64,000 nt of DNA from CAYZTD01 sp964638155 (GCA_964638155.1 CAZWYI010000009.1:1-64000); one strand, 5' to 3'. Counted from the stretch's first letter, positions 51,122 through 60,812 are shown. Made by a program: numbers and translations. The notes: a model not told the origin generated them from the sequence alone.

Positions 51122-53827
51122 ATGGCCACTTATGATCAGAAAAAACTAGAAACAAAATGGCAAAAAAAATGGCAAGAAAAAAAGATTTATCATTTTGATT
51201 TTGATAGTAAAAAAAAGCCATATAGTATCGATGTTCCTCCTAGATATGCATCTGGGCCTTTACATGCCGGCCATGCTGTACATTATACTCACATTGATTT
51301 TGCAGCCCGCTATAAGCGTATGCAAGATTATAATGTTTTTTTCCCCTTATGCTTTGATGTAAATGGAATACCAATAGAAGAAAGAGTAGAAAGAAATCTA
51401 GGAATAACAAGAAAAGACATTGATAGACACAAGTTTACAAAACTCTGTAGTGATTTTGCAGATAAAAATATTGACACAATGAAAAAGCAATTCATAATCC
51501 TTGGAGAAAGTATGGATCCAAGTATATACTATCAGACAGATGCAAAATACTACAGACGTGTTACACAAATTTCTTTTATAGAATTATTTGAAAAAGATTT
51601 AATTTATAAAGGAAAATTTCCTGTGAATTGGTGTCCTAGATGTATGACTGCTATGGCAGATGCAGAGGTTACCTATTCTGATAGAAAAACAAAATTAAAT
51701 ACAATTAAATTTTATTTTGATAAAACTCCTTCAGAACAAGTTTTAAAATACCATGGAATTGGAAAAGATAAAAAAGGAACATACATAGAAATTGCAACAA
51801 CAAGGCCTGAAATGCTTCCTTCTTGTCAAATTGTAGCCGTGCATTCCACAGATGAAAGAGCGCCATGGCTTGTTGATAAAGAACTCATTGTTCCAATTTT
51901 TAACAAAAAGGTGAAAATTGTTGAGGATGATGCAGTAGACCCTGATTTTGGAACAGGTATTGTAATGATTTGTACAGTAGGAGACAAAGAAGATCTAAAC
52001 TGGGTATTCAAATACAATCTACCAATAGAGATGAGCATCGATGAAGAAGGAAAAATGACTGAGATTTGTAAAAAATATCAAGGTATGAAGATTAAACAGG
52101 CAAAACAAGCGATAATTGATGATTTAAAAAAAGAAAACATTCTTATCAAGCAAGATTCTCTTGAGCAAAGTGTAGGTGTATGCTGGCGTTGTAAGACACC
52201 TGTAGAGTTTGTTAATGCGGAACAATGGTTTTTAAAAACTACTGATTTTAAAAAGCTAGTACTAGAAAAAAGCGATGAGATGAACTGGTATCCAGAATAT
52301 ATGAAAGTGCGCCTTACTGAATGGGTAAACAGCCTTGAATGGGACTGGGTTATATCTCGTCAGCGTTATTTTGCAACACCAATTCCTTTATGGGAATGTA
52401 AAAAATGTGGAAAAGTTGTTATTGCAAAAAAAGAGCAATGCTATGTTGATCCAACAATTGATAGTCCACCTGTTAAAAATTGTCCTGATTGTGGTGGTGA
52501 ACTAGTTGGATGCGAGGATGTTTTTGATACCTGGATGGATTCAAGTATTTCACCTTTATTTAATACATTTTGGAATCGAGATGAAACTAAATTTAAAAAA
52601 ATGTATCCTATGAGTCTTAGACCTCAGGCACATGATATAATAAGAACCTGGGCTTTCTATACAATTCTCAGATGTTCGTTGTTAACTGATGAGAAACCTT
52701 TTGAAAATATGATGATGGGTGGATTTATTTTATCTGAAGATGGTACACCTATGCATGCAAGTCTTGGAAATGTAATAGACCCATTAAAGATTATAGATAA
52801 ATATGGATCTGATGCTTTTAGAAGTTATGCTGCTAGTTGTGCTCTGGGTGAAGACAATCCTTTTAGAAAAAAAGATGTAATTAGAGGAGTAAAACTTCTT
52901 AGAAAAATATGGAATGTACAAAATTTCATATCAAATGTGATATCAAATGAGAAACCAGAAAAAACTGATTTAATCGATGTTGATAAATGGATTCTTACAA
53001 AGTTTAGTAGATTAGTTAAAAAATGCACAAAACAGATGGATAGATTTGAGTATAGTCAAACTATGAAAGAAATTGAGTACTTCTTATGGCATGAACTAGC
53101 TGACCATTATATTGAAATGGTTAAATCAAGTATTTATGAAAACAAAAACATAGACAGTATCAAGTATACTTTGTATAAAGTTGGACTTGGAACATTAAAA
53201 CTTTTTGCACCATTTTTTCCTCATATAACTGAAGAGTTATATCATATATGTTATAAAAATTTTGAAGAAGATGAAAGCATCCATCTATCAAAGTGGCCAG
53301 AGGAAATCTTAATTGATAAAGAAAAAGAAAGAGGAGGAGAGATTCTAAAAAAATATATTTCAGAGATTAGATCTTATAAAAGTAAAAAAGGAATTCCTCT
53401 TAATTCAGAGATTAATGCGGTTGCAACATATGCACCTAAAAAAGTTATTTCTAGCATAAAAGATAACAAAGATATTGTTAAATCAACTTTGAAATATCCT
53501 AAGGGCCATAAACTTAATGTTGGAAAACCAGATGTTGAAGAAAAAATAACTAATATAAAACCTAATTATTCAAAGATTGGGCCCACCCTTAAATCTGAAG
53601 CAAAAAAACTTGTTAAATTTATAAATGAAAAAGAAGAATATATCATTAATAGACTCGAAAATAATAAAGATATAAAAATTTCAGAAATACCAGATATTTC
53701 TACAAATAAGAAAGATATGCTATTGAAAAATAATTATATAAAAATCAAAAAAGAAATTCTTTTAAAAGGAAAAAAACACAACCATATAATAAATTTTGAT
53801 GATTTTTATTTAGAAATTAAAGACTAA
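51122..53827 (+). CDS. valS: Valyl-tRNA synthetase (archaeal type)
   Basis: A 901-residue class I synthetase. The HIGH-equivalent is 'PPRYASGPLHAGHAVHYTHI', and the next motif is 'FFPLCFDVNGIPIEERVE'. A CP1 editing domain follows (TTRPEMLPSCQIVAVHS; AVDPDFGTGIVMICTVGD), then zinc-binding CRRC-like pairs (CWRCKTP; CKKCGK; CPDCGG) and 'DTWMDSSISPLFNTFW'. The KMSKS position reads 'GTPMHASLGN', without its two lysines. An anticodon-binding helical domain and a lysine-rich C-terminus follow. It charges tRNA-Val and edits Thr-tRNA. Standing alone, it has a 240-bp promoter gap shared with the toxin-antitoxin unit. Confidence 0.92.
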   Translation: MATYDQKKLETKWQKKWQEKKIYHFDFDSKKKPYSIDVPPRYASGPLHAGHAVHYTHIDFAARYKRMQDYNVFFPLCFDVNGIPIEERVERNLGITRKDIDRHKFTKLCSDFADKNIDTMKKQFIILGESMDPSIYYQTDAKYYRRVTQISFIELFEKDLIYKGKFPVNWCPRCMTAMADAEVTYSDRKTKLNTIKFYFDKTPSEQVLKYHGIGKDKKGTYIEIATTRPEMLPSCQIVAVHSTDERAPWLVDKELIVPIFNKKVKIVEDDAVDPDFGTGIVMICTVGDKEDLNWVFKYNLPIEMSIDEEGKMTEICKKYQGMKIKQAKQAIIDDLKKENILIKQDSLEQSVGVCWRCKTPVEFVNAEQWFLKTTDFKKLVLEKSDEMNWYPEYMKVRLTEWVNSLEWDWVISRQRYFATPIPLWECKKCGKVVIAKKEQCYVDPTIDSPPVKNCPDCGGELVGCEDVFDTWMDSSISPLFNTFWNRDETKFKKMYPMSLRPQAHDIIRTWAFYTILRCSLLTDEKPFENMMMGGFILSEDGTPMHASLGNVIDPLKIIDKYGSDAFRSYAASCALGEDNPFRKKDVIRGVKLLRKIWNVQNFISNVISNEKPEKTDLIDVDKWILTKFSRLVKKCTKQMDRFEYSQTMKEIEYFLWHELADHYIEMVKSSIYENKNIDSIKYTLYKVGLGTLKLFAPFFPHITEELYHICYKNFEEDESIHLSKWPEEILIDKEKERGGEILKKYISEIRSYKSKKGIPLNSEINAVATYAPKKVISSIKDNKDIVKSTLKYPKGHKLNVGKPDVEEKITNIKPNYSKIGPTLKSEAKKLVKFINEKEEYIINRLENNKDIKISEIPDISTNKKDMLLKNNYIKIKKEILLKGKKHNHIINFDDFYLEIKD

Positions 53828-53889
53828 ATTTTTTGTTTTTCTCGATAGATATTTAAATGTGGTGTTAATTTAGCCCCCCGTGGTGTATT

Positions 53890-55248
53890 ATGGTTCATGA
53901 AAAATATCAGGATAAAGAAGTAAAAATAATGAATCGATGGATTGTTGTTATAGGTGCAATTATGATTCAGGTCGCACTTGGTGCAATTTATGCATGGAGT
54001 GCATTTGCAACTCCTCTAAAAGGCGTTCTAGGAAACGCTAAAGTTGAAGCAATTGTTAGTGAGTTTGCTTTTACTGCAACTGAAACACAAGCAATTTTTG
54101 CAGCAGGTCTTGCAACATTTGCGATATTTACAATAATAGGCGGAAGGCTTTCAAAAAAGTATGGTCCGAGAAATATCGCGCTTCTTGGAGGTGCACTGCT
54201 TGGCTTAGGATATATAATTGCTAGTTTTGTAGGTGCAAGCTTTGTTTTGAAATTAATTTCTCTTGGAATAATTGGAGGAGCTGGTATTGGTCTAGCATAT
54301 GTTGTTCCTATTTCAGTTGGTGTTAAGTGGTTTCCCGATAAAAAAGGACTTGTTTCTGGTCTTGCAGTAGCTGGATTTGGTTTTGGTGCATTTATCTGGA
54401 TACTTCTTGCAAATCCACCTAGTATACTAGGTTTTAATGGATTAATAACTCAACAAGCAGGAAAATTTGCTTATACAATTGCAAATGTAGATATGGCTTT
54501 TAGAATATATGGAATATTATTCTTAGTACTAGTTATAATTGGTTCATTAGTAATGGTATATCCTCCAAAAGGTTGGAAGCCAAAAGGCTGGAAACCTTCA
54601 AAAGAAGAGGAGGATAACGAGAAAAAGAAATCTTTGATGCCAAAACAGATGCTTGGGACACGACAGTTCTATTTACTATGGATGATGTTTTTGATTGGTG
54701 CTCTTGCTGGTCTAATGGTTATTGGTAATATCAAGATATTTGCAGAAGGTGCAGATGGTTTTCAAAGATTTGGTTTTAGTCAGGTTGATGCTGAGAGCTT
54801 TGCAATAATTGGTGCTGCAATATGTCTACCTATTTTCAATGGTCTCGGTAGAATAATTTGGGGAAAAATATCAGACAATATTGGGCGTAAAAGAGCAATT
54901 ATCACAATGTGCATATTCCAGGGTATAATGATGTTAGCATTTTATTATACAACTGTGAATCCTTTGTTTTTCTTTGTTGCAGCTGCACTTATAGGATTTA
55001 ACTTTGGTGCAAATTTTGCTTTATTTCCAGCGGCAACAGCGGATAGTTTCGGATCAGAAAATGTTGGTTTGAACTATGGTTTTGTATTCACTTCTTATGG
55101 CATAGGGGGAATTGTTGGTCCAATTCTTGCTGGAATGGTAAAAGATGCTGGTTTAAGTTTTCTATATGCTTTTATCCCAGCAGCAGTTCTTTGTTTTATT
55201 GCCGCAGGCCTAGCATTGTTATATAAACCTACTGTTAAATCATCATAA
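53890..55248 (+). CDS. MFS transporter, OFA (oxalate/formate antiporter-like) family
   Basis: A 452-residue protein with 12 predicted membrane helices. The OFA-type start 'ALGAIYAWSAFATPLKGVLG', 'GGRLSKKYGPRNIALLGGAL' (the MFS loop 2-3 motif) and the second-half repeat 'GRIIWGKISDNIGRKRAIIT' define the family. It probably exchanges small carboxylates. A TATA-like TATTTAAAT lies about 40 bases upstream of the ATG. It is 17 bases upstream of a beta-carbonic anhydrase, so co-transcription and a link with bicarbonate or CO2 are likely. Confidence 0.88.
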   Translation: MVHEKYQDKEVKIMNRWIVVIGAIMIQVALGAIYAWSAFATPLKGVLGNAKVEAIVSEFAFTATETQAIFAAGLATFAIFTIIGGRLSKKYGPRNIALLGGALLGLGYIIASFVGASFVLKLISLGIIGGAGIGLAYVVPISVGVKWFPDKKGLVSGLAVAGFGFGAFIWILLANPPSILGFNGLITQQAGKFAYTIANVDMAFRIYGILFLVLVIIGSLVMVYPPKGWKPKGWKPSKEEEDNEKKKSLMPKQMLGTRQFYLLWMMFLIGALAGLMVIGNIKIFAEGADGFQRFGFSQVDAESFAIIGAAICLPIFNGLGRIIWGKISDNIGRKRAIITMCIFQGIMMLAFYYTTVNPLFFFVAAALIGFNFGANFALFPAATADSFGSENVGLNYGFVFTSYGIGGIVGPILAGMVKDAGLSFLYAFIPAAVLCFIAAGLALLYKPTVKSS

Positions 55249-55265
55249 TTTTTTCTTTTTTTTAT

Positions 55266-55802
55266 ATGAAAAATATAAGATTTGAAGAAATATTAAAATC
55301 TCTTGCTGATGGTAATTCGTCCTATATAAATAGTAACAAACATGAATTTGAAAAGCATATTTCAGGTCAAAAACCAATAGCTATTGTTTTAACTTGTTCT
55401 GATTCAAGAGTTATTCCAGAATATATACTTAACAAAAAAATAGGTGAACTTTTTGTTATAAGAGTCGCAGGTAATGTAGCAATGGATTACTCTGTTATAA
55501 CTTCAATTGAATATGCTGTAAGTCATCTCCAAACGCCTATTCTTTTATTTCTTGGACATACTAACTGTGGTGCTGTTAAAGAGGCTCAAAAGTCAGGCAA
55601 TGGATATCCTCTACTTGACGAAATTATAAAAGGTTTTAATTTAGATAAAGACCCTGTTATTGGAAATCTCAAATATCAATATAAAATGATATTTAAGAGA
55701 AGTAAAATTGTGAACAAAGCATTTTTGGAAAAAAAATTAATTGTAAAACCTGCGATTTATAAATTAGAGACGGGTAGAGTTGAATTTCTAGATTTCGATT
55801 AA
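55266..55802 (+). CDS. Beta-class carbonic anhydrase
   Basis: A 178-residue protein with zinc ligands in 'LTCSDSRVIPEYI' (CxDSR) and 'FLGHTNCGAVKEA' (HxxC). This is the beta-CA pattern, with 'IRVAGNVAMDYSVITSIEYA' between. It interconverts CO2 and bicarbonate in the cytoplasm. It follows the OFA transporter by 17 bases. Its 3' end overlaps the convergent DUF362 gene by 15 bp. The length is near the short end for the family. Confidence 0.92.
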   Translation: MKNIRFEEILKSLADGNSSYINSNKHEFEKHISGQKPIAIVLTCSDSRVIPEYILNKKIGELFVIRVAGNVAMDYSVITSIEYAVSHLQTPILLFLGHTNCGAVKEAQKSGNGYPLLDEIIKGFNLDKDPVIGNLKYQYKMIFKRSKIVNKAFLEKKLIVKPAIYKLETGRVEFLDFD

Positions 55803-56774
55803 TTGATAATTGAGTGACCCTAAACCTATTTCCTCACCATATTTTATTTGTTTTTCAGGATCGACATTATTTTCTTTTTTGAAAAGATTTGGTTTTATAT
55901 CATTTACTAAATCAAGACTTGCCTTGTCAATAGCTACAGGATCATCAGATATAAGATAGCCTATATCAGGACATATTATAGGTCCAGCGAATGGATCACA
56001 GTCACATCCTTTAGCTATTCTTTTAAGTTCATTTAAATAAATAACATTTTTATCTTTAGTTACAGCCATTGCAGCACATGCCAAAACATATTGAAAATCA
56101 GCATCTTGATAATCAAGACCACCAAATTCACAGTTTTCAACACATACTCCGCATCCAAAACATTTAAAATTACTAATTTTCCATTTATCTTTTTTAACTT
56201 TTATAGCATTAAAAGGACATACTTCAGCACAAACACCACAAAAAGTACATTTATCTTTTTTATATATTGGTTTACTACTGTTGTGTATTTCAATTTTTGT
56301 TTCTTTAGTAACACCGCCCATTCCAAAGTTTTTTATTGCACCACCAAAACCAGTAGCGTTATGGCCTTTTACATGGGTAAAAGCAAAAATATTCTTGGAA
56401 TCATACAGATGATCGGCTACCTCAAATTTTCTCCCTTCTATTTCAACATTTTTTCCAGAATCATCAATTACTACATTACACCCAATTTTTTTTTTACTAA
56501 AACCATGTAATCTTGCTACTTTTTCGTGCCCTCCTTTAGTATGCCTTGGTGCCTTATAGGCAACTGTGGTATCAAATAAATAGGGTTTCATATCATATTT
56601 TTTTATTCTTTCTACAACATATTTTACATCCTTAGCTCTTGGAAAATATTTATTTTTAACTTCACCCATATGAAGTTTAACTGGCACTTTTTTATCTTTA
56701 AAACTTTTTAAATTAAAATTCTCAAGGGCATCTGATAGCTTTTTCATATCTGTAAAAAATACTACTTTTTTCAT
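55788..56774 (-). CDS. DUF362 protein with two 4Fe-4S ferredoxin motifs
   Basis: 328 residues from ATG 56774, chosen because it overlaps the upstream stop as ATGA; an in-frame ATG six codons earlier is possible. The DUF362 domain (VKNKYFPRAKDVKYVVERI; FAFTHVKGHNATGFGGAIKN) contains ferredoxin motifs CTFCGVCAEVCP and CFGCGVCVENCE (residues about 185-225). DUF362 proteins are putative iron-sulfur electron carriers of uncertain role. The overlap with the HPS-RraA gene suggests coupled expression. Confidence 0.88.
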   Translation of the reverse strand: MKKVVFFTDMKKLSDALENFNLKSFKDKKVPVKLHMGEVKNKYFPRAKDVKYVVERIKKYDMKPYLFDTTVAYKAPRHTKGGHEKVARLHGFSKKKIGCNVVIDDSGKNVEIEGRKFEVADHLYDSKNIFAFTHVKGHNATGFGGAIKNFGMGGVTKETKIEIHNSSKPIYKKDKCTFCGVCAEVCPFNAIKVKKDKWKISNFKCFGCGVCVENCEFGGLDYQDADFQYVLACAAMAVTKDKNVIYLNELKRIAKGCDCDPFAGPIICPDIGYLISDDPVAIDKASLDLVNDIKPNLFKKENNVDPEKQIKYGEEIGLGSLNYQLIEI

Positions 56775-58063
56775 CCTATTTTTTTCTCCCATTTCTTTAG
56801 TTTTAAAACAGAGCTTAGACTTCCGCCTTTTTTTATTTCTTCACGTATTCTATTTTCATGTTCTTTTACATCTATTGATCTATTTGCAATTTCAGTTGCA
56901 ATCTCTTTTGGCACAACAACCACTCCTGAATCATCCCCTATTATCCAATCACCTGTTCTAACAGTTTGTTCTCCACATTTTATCTCTGAACCTATTTCAC
57001 CAAATCCTTTTGGTTCACCAGCGTTTGGTGAAATATATTTGCTAAATACTGGGAAATCTATTTTGATTATATCATCATGATCTCTAATTGCTCCATTAAT
57101 TACTACACCAGAAAGACCCTTTTGTTTAGCACTCCAGGTGGCTAGTTCTCCCCAGATGGCTGTTTTTCCATCATTTACATCTATTACAAGTACATTTCCT
57201 TTTTTTGCCTTATCTATTGCTTCAACTGGTTTTGCCCAGTCTCCATCTATTGTTTTAACAGTTAGTGCACGTCCTACCATATGATAACCTGTTTTTACAG
57301 GTCTTATATCTTTCATAGCGCCTTCTCTATGCATAGCATCTGATATATTTGGCGTTGAAACAATTGAAAAAGCTTTTTTCAATTCTTTTTTATCATATTT
57401 TTTAAAAAGATTGCTCTTTTGTGGTTTTTTTTCTTTAATTGCTTTTTTTATTTGTCTTGTCGCAAGTTTTACATTCTTTGCTTTTGTGATTGCTCCACCA
57501 ACTATTATTATACTTGCATCGTTTTTTACAAAATCAGCTACTGTCTCACTATTTATTCCTCCTGCAACGGCAACAGGAATTTCTGTTTTTTTAATAATTT
57601 CTTTAAGTGTTTTAAGAGGTGTTTTTCCTATCATCTGTTCATCTATACCAGTATGTATACATAGATAATCTATACCAATTTTTTCTAGTTCTTCTGCTCT
57701 TTTTATTTTTTTGTTTACACCTATTAAGTCAACCATTATTTCTGTACCATATTTTCGTGCCGATTTTATAGAATCTATTATTGTTGAATTATGTGCTGCG
57801 CCAAGTATTGCTATTATATCTGCACCGGCTTTACTTGCCATCTCTGTTTCAAATGCACCTGTATCCATTGTTTTCATATCTGCAACAATTGTTTTATCTG
57901 GGAATTTTTCTCTTAGTTTTCTAATTATTTTCATTCCTTCGCTTTTTATTAAAGGCGTTCCTGCCTCTAAAAAATCAGCTCCCCCTTTTACCGATTCGTC
58001 TGCAATTTGTATTGCTCTATGTTCATTTAAGAGATCTAATGCTACTTGTAGAACAGTTTTCAT
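56771..58063 (-). CDS. Hexulose-6-phosphate synthase-RraA fusion
   Basis: 430 residues from ATG 58063 (MKTVLQVALDLLNEHRAIQI). The frame is open 28 codons further, but that stretch overlaps the downstream end of the lipoprotein gene and has no family similarity. Residues 1-210 are an HPS (OMP decarboxylase-like) barrel: 'FLEAGTPLIKSEGMKIIRKL', 'IVADMKTMDTGAFE', 'HTGIDEQM', 'VAVAGGINSET'. Residues 225-430 are an RraA-like domain (VSTPNISDAMHREGAM, VINGAIRDHDDI, GDWIIGDDSGVVVVP). Archaeal HPS makes pentoses from hexulose phosphate by the reverse RuMP route; RraA-like domains are often aldolases. The gene overlaps the DUF362 gene by 4 bases. Confidence 0.9.
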   Translation of the reverse strand: MKTVLQVALDLLNEHRAIQIADESVKGGADFLEAGTPLIKSEGMKIIRKLREKFPDKTIVADMKTMDTGAFETEMASKAGADIIAILGAAHNSTIIDSIKSARKYGTEIMVDLIGVNKKIKRAEELEKIGIDYLCIHTGIDEQMIGKTPLKTLKEIIKKTEIPVAVAGGINSETVADFVKNDASIIIVGGAITKAKNVKLATRQIKKAIKEKKPQKSNLFKKYDKKELKKAFSIVSTPNISDAMHREGAMKDIRPVKTGYHMVGRALTVKTIDGDWAKPVEAIDKAKKGNVLVIDVNDGKTAIWGELATWSAKQKGLSGVVINGAIRDHDDIIKIDFPVFSKYISPNAGEPKGFGEIGSEIKCGEQTVRTGDWIIGDDSGVVVVPKEIATEIANRSIDVKEHENRIREEIKKGGSLSSVLKLKKWEKKIG

Positions 58064-58103
58064 CAAAAATGGAATAAACAACTCGTTATATAAAAGATGG
58101 TGC

Positions 58104-58616
58104 TTATTTTGCTTTAGTAAAATTTCCAGTTTTTCCACAGGAATCAATTAGATTCCATGGACCAGTTGTAATACCCATTAGATTTTCTTTTTCTAGTTGC
58201 ATTTCTTCTAATCCTTTTATAATAAATACAAATAATCCTTCTGTTTTATTATTTTTATGAACTTTTACATAACCATAGGATATATTATTGGGATCAATAT
58301 CCTTTTCCACTGATATAATGCTGCCCCCTCCATCTAGAAAACTATACCCTGGTATATTTTGTTTATTTGAATACCAATCAACTATATCTGAAACACTTGT
58401 ATCTGTAACATAAAATGTTTTATTAAGTTCTGAACTTACATTCATGATATTCCATATTGTCTCATTTTTGTATGTCGTTTCTTCTGCATTTGGATGCAAA
58501 GGATAGGTTATCTTTACGTTTGTATTTTGATTATTTTTATCTTCATAACATCCAGATAGCGCTAAAGTTAATACTAAAATTACAATAGAAATTATTGTTA
58601 AAAATTTATTTTTCAT
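58104..58616 (-). CDS. Lipoprotein of unknown function
   Basis: 170 residues from ATG 58616 (AGGTGAG upstream; GTG 58628 and ATG 58622 are alternatives). The signal peptide ends in the lipobox LALSGC, with lipidated Cys near residue 23. A mixed alpha/beta domain follows (KTFYVTDTSVSDIVDWYSNK), a shape seen in small surface lipoproteins. No further family. Expected on the outer face of the membrane. Confidence 0.7.
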   Translation of the reverse strand: MKNKFLTIISIVILVLTLALSGCYEDKNNQNTNVKITYPLHPNAEETTYKNETIWNIMNVSSELNKTFYVTDTSVSDIVDWYSNKQNIPGYSFLDGGGSIISVEKDIDPNNISYGYVKVHKNNKTEGLFVFIIKGLEEMQLEKENLMGITTGPWNLIDSCGKTGNFTKAK

Positions 58617-58716
58617 AATCATTCTCACCTATTCTGAAATCAAAATAATTATTTATTTTATTAAATTTTTTATAATCATTAGTTTTATATCTGTTTATTC
58701 ATTTTAAGATGATTAT

Positions 58717-59517
58717 ATGAATAATAAACCTATCAAATTCCATAGAAAATCAAATGAAAACTTTGATGATTTAATAAAAAAACTTGAACTACAAGCACTT
58801 GAAACATCAGAGGAAAGACTCCCGCTTTATCTGGAGGCTGGTTTAAAAGATGCTGAGCTTGTTTTGGATGTAGGTTGTGGTTCTGGAATTGTTACTAGAG
58901 ATCTTGCAATTCTTACTAAAGGAAAGGTAATAGGTGTTGATAGTTCTAAAGATATGATAAAGGTTGCAAAAAAAGTACTAAAAAATTTTGATAATGTCGA
59001 ACTTTTATATAATAAACCGGAAAAACTCGAGTTTGATAATGAAACCTTTGATATTGTTACCTGTAACCTTGTTTTAATGTGGTCACAAAATCCACAGAAT
59101 CTTGTAAAAGAAATGGCTAGAGTTACAAAGAAAGGTGGTGTTGTTCTTGCATCTCTTGAACCTGATTATGGTGGTAAACTTCATTATCCTGAAGATCAAA
59201 AAGTAGATCCTATTTTTGCAGGTGAAGCCATAAAAAATAGGGGTGGTGATCCACATATCGGTAGAAAACTTCGTGCCTTGTTTGTAAGAGCCGGTCTTAA
59301 AACTAAGATAGGTATTGGAAATAACCGTATATGGAGTTGTGAAGAGGATAAAGACTATTATCTTCATGCTCGTGATTTTTATATTAAAGCATTAAAAGAA
59401 GCAGGTCTTACTCAAAAAGAAATTGATAGATGGGAATACGATTATCTAAAATCGCTTGACGAAGGGGTTCAACTCAATTTTTTCCCACAATTTTATGCAA
59501 TCGGACAAAAACCATAG
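58717..59517 (+). CDS. SAM-dependent methyltransferase (class I)
   Basis: A 266-residue protein with motif I 'ELVLDVGCGSGIVTRDLAIL', motif II 'VIGVDSSKDMIKVAK', 'ETFDIVTCNLVLMWSQN' (motif IV region) and 'EMARVTKKGGVVLASLEPDY'. It is a UbiE/Methyltransf_11-like enzyme whose substrate is not evident. It is followed 37 bases later by folD in the same direction. Confidence 0.85.
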   Translation: MNNKPIKFHRKSNENFDDLIKKLELQALETSEERLPLYLEAGLKDAELVLDVGCGSGIVTRDLAILTKGKVIGVDSSKDMIKVAKKVLKNFDNVELLYNKPEKLEFDNETFDIVTCNLVLMWSQNPQNLVKEMARVTKKGGVVLASLEPDYGGKLHYPEDQKVDPIFAGEAIKNRGGDPHIGRKLRALFVRAGLKTKIGIGNNRIWSCEEDKDYYLHARDFYIKALKEAGLTQKEIDRWEYDYLKSLDEGVQLNFFPQFYAIGQKP

Positions 59518-59554
59518 GTTTTAAAACTAATTTTTATTTATCTTTTAAACTGAT

Positions 59555-60409
59555 ATGTCAGCAGAAATTATTGATGGTCGAAAAATAGCAGAAAACATAC
59601 GTAATAATGTTTTACTTGAAATAAAAAAACTTTATAACAAATATGATATAAAACCAAAAATCGCATCTATTATCATAGGTGAAAACAAAGAATCAAATCT
59701 TTATTTAAAACTTCGCGATATGGCATGTGAAAAGGTTGGAATTAAATCTGTACATATACCTTTTTCATCAAACATTTCAGAAAAAGAAGTTGTTGAAAAA
59801 ATAAAAGAGTTAAATTCTGATAGAAGCATTCATGGTGTCTTAATTCAGATGCCAGTACCCACTCATATTTCAAAAACAAAACTTTTTGAAACGCTTTCTC
59901 CAAAAAAAGATGTAGAAGGCTTTACACCTGAAAATATGGGGAGACTCTTGATTGGAGATGAGTTTATAGTTCCCTGTACTCCACTCGCTGTAATTAAAAT
60001 ATTAGATCATGAAAAAATTGATTTGAAAGGTAAAGATGTTGTTATTGTAAATCATAGCACAGTTGTAGGAAAACCGCTTTCTGAACTTTTTTTAAATAGA
60101 GATGCATCAGTATCAATTGTACATGTTTTTACTAAAGATCTTTTTAGTTATACAAATAGAGCAGATATTTTAGTTTCTGCTTCAGGAGTCCCTCGTTTAA
60201 TAAAAAAAGCACATATTAAACCAGAATGTTTTGTGATAGATGTGGGAATAATAAAAACAGATAAGGGAGTAACAGGTGATGTAGAATTTGATGAAGTAAA
60301 AGAATTAGCTTCTAAAATTACACCTGTTCCAGGGGGAGTAGGGCCTATTACTGTTGCTTGTTCTCTTTTAAATATGCTTAAAACTTATAAGAAGGTCATT
60401 AGGAGATAA
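59555..60409 (+). CDS. folD: Bifunctional methylenetetrahydrofolate dehydrogenase/cyclohydrolase FolD
   Basis: A 284-residue protein: 'IIGENKESNLYLKLRDMACE' (the Lys/Tyr catalytic helix), 'GVLIQMPVPTHI', 'KDVEGFTPENMGRL', 'IVNHSTVVGKPLSELFLNRD' (NADP-binding loop) and 'TPVPGGVGPITVACSLLNML'. It interconverts methylene-, methenyl- and formyl-tetrahydrofolate. It follows the methyltransferase gene and precedes the DUF131 gene by 7 bases. Confidence 0.94.
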   Translation: MSAEIIDGRKIAENIRNNVLLEIKKLYNKYDIKPKIASIIIGENKESNLYLKLRDMACEKVGIKSVHIPFSSNISEKEVVEKIKELNSDRSIHGVLIQMPVPTHISKTKLFETLSPKKDVEGFTPENMGRLLIGDEFIVPCTPLAVIKILDHEKIDLKGKDVVIVNHSTVVGKPLSELFLNRDASVSIVHVFTKDLFSYTNRADILVSASGVPRLIKKAHIKPECFVIDVGIIKTDKGVTGDVEFDEVKELASKITPVPGGVGPITVACSLLNMLKTYKKVIRR

Positions 60410-60416
60410 AAAAGAG

Positions 60417-60812
60417 ATGAACAAATTTCATTTTGTTTCAGTTTTCTTTTTTATTTTATCAATTATTTTTTTTATCATTGGTTTTAATTCTGGTAAGGTT
60501 GAAGGCGGTATTTTTATTATTTTTCCATTTGTAAAAGGTTCTGGATTAATAGGATTCTTAGGAGTTATTTGTTTGTTTCTCTCTTTTATATTTTTTATGT
60601 TTGGTTTTAGCTATGATATTAATAATAAATTAAATTATTTTGAAAATAAGGATAAAAAAATTAGAACTAAATCTTCTAAAAAATTTGGAGGAATTGTTTT
60701 TATTGGGCCTATTTTAATTGTATTTGGATCTAGTCTAAAAATGATTATTTTTGTTTTAATTATTGTTCTAATAGTTTTACTAATTGGTTTTTTTATGCTT
60801 CACTTTTACTAA
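60417..60812 (+). CDS. DUF131 membrane protein
   Basis: A 131-residue protein with four hydrophobic helices and the family signature 'KKFGGIVFIGPILIVFGSSL' (TIGR00304/DUF131), an archaeal family of unknown function. Its 3' end overlaps the convergent ABC permease gene by 20 bp. It may be co-transcribed with folD. Confidence 0.82.
   Translation: MNKFHFVSVFFFILSIIFFIIGFNSGKVEGGIFIIFPFVKGSGLIGFLGVICLFLSFIFFMFGFSYDINNKLNYFENKDKKIRTKSSKKFGGIVFIGPILIVFGSSLKMIIFVLIIVLIVLLIGFFMLHFY

Noticed and set aside
56091..56510. 139-codon plus-strand frame inside the DUF362 gene
   Set aside because: Phe/Tyr-rich antisense shadow of an AT-rich gene with clear ferredoxin motifs on the other strand.
58063..58147. 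Longer N-terminus for the HPS-RraA fusion
   Set aside because: The extra 28 codons overlap the lipoprotein gene and do not extend the HPS barrel; the family starts at 'MKTVLQVALD'.
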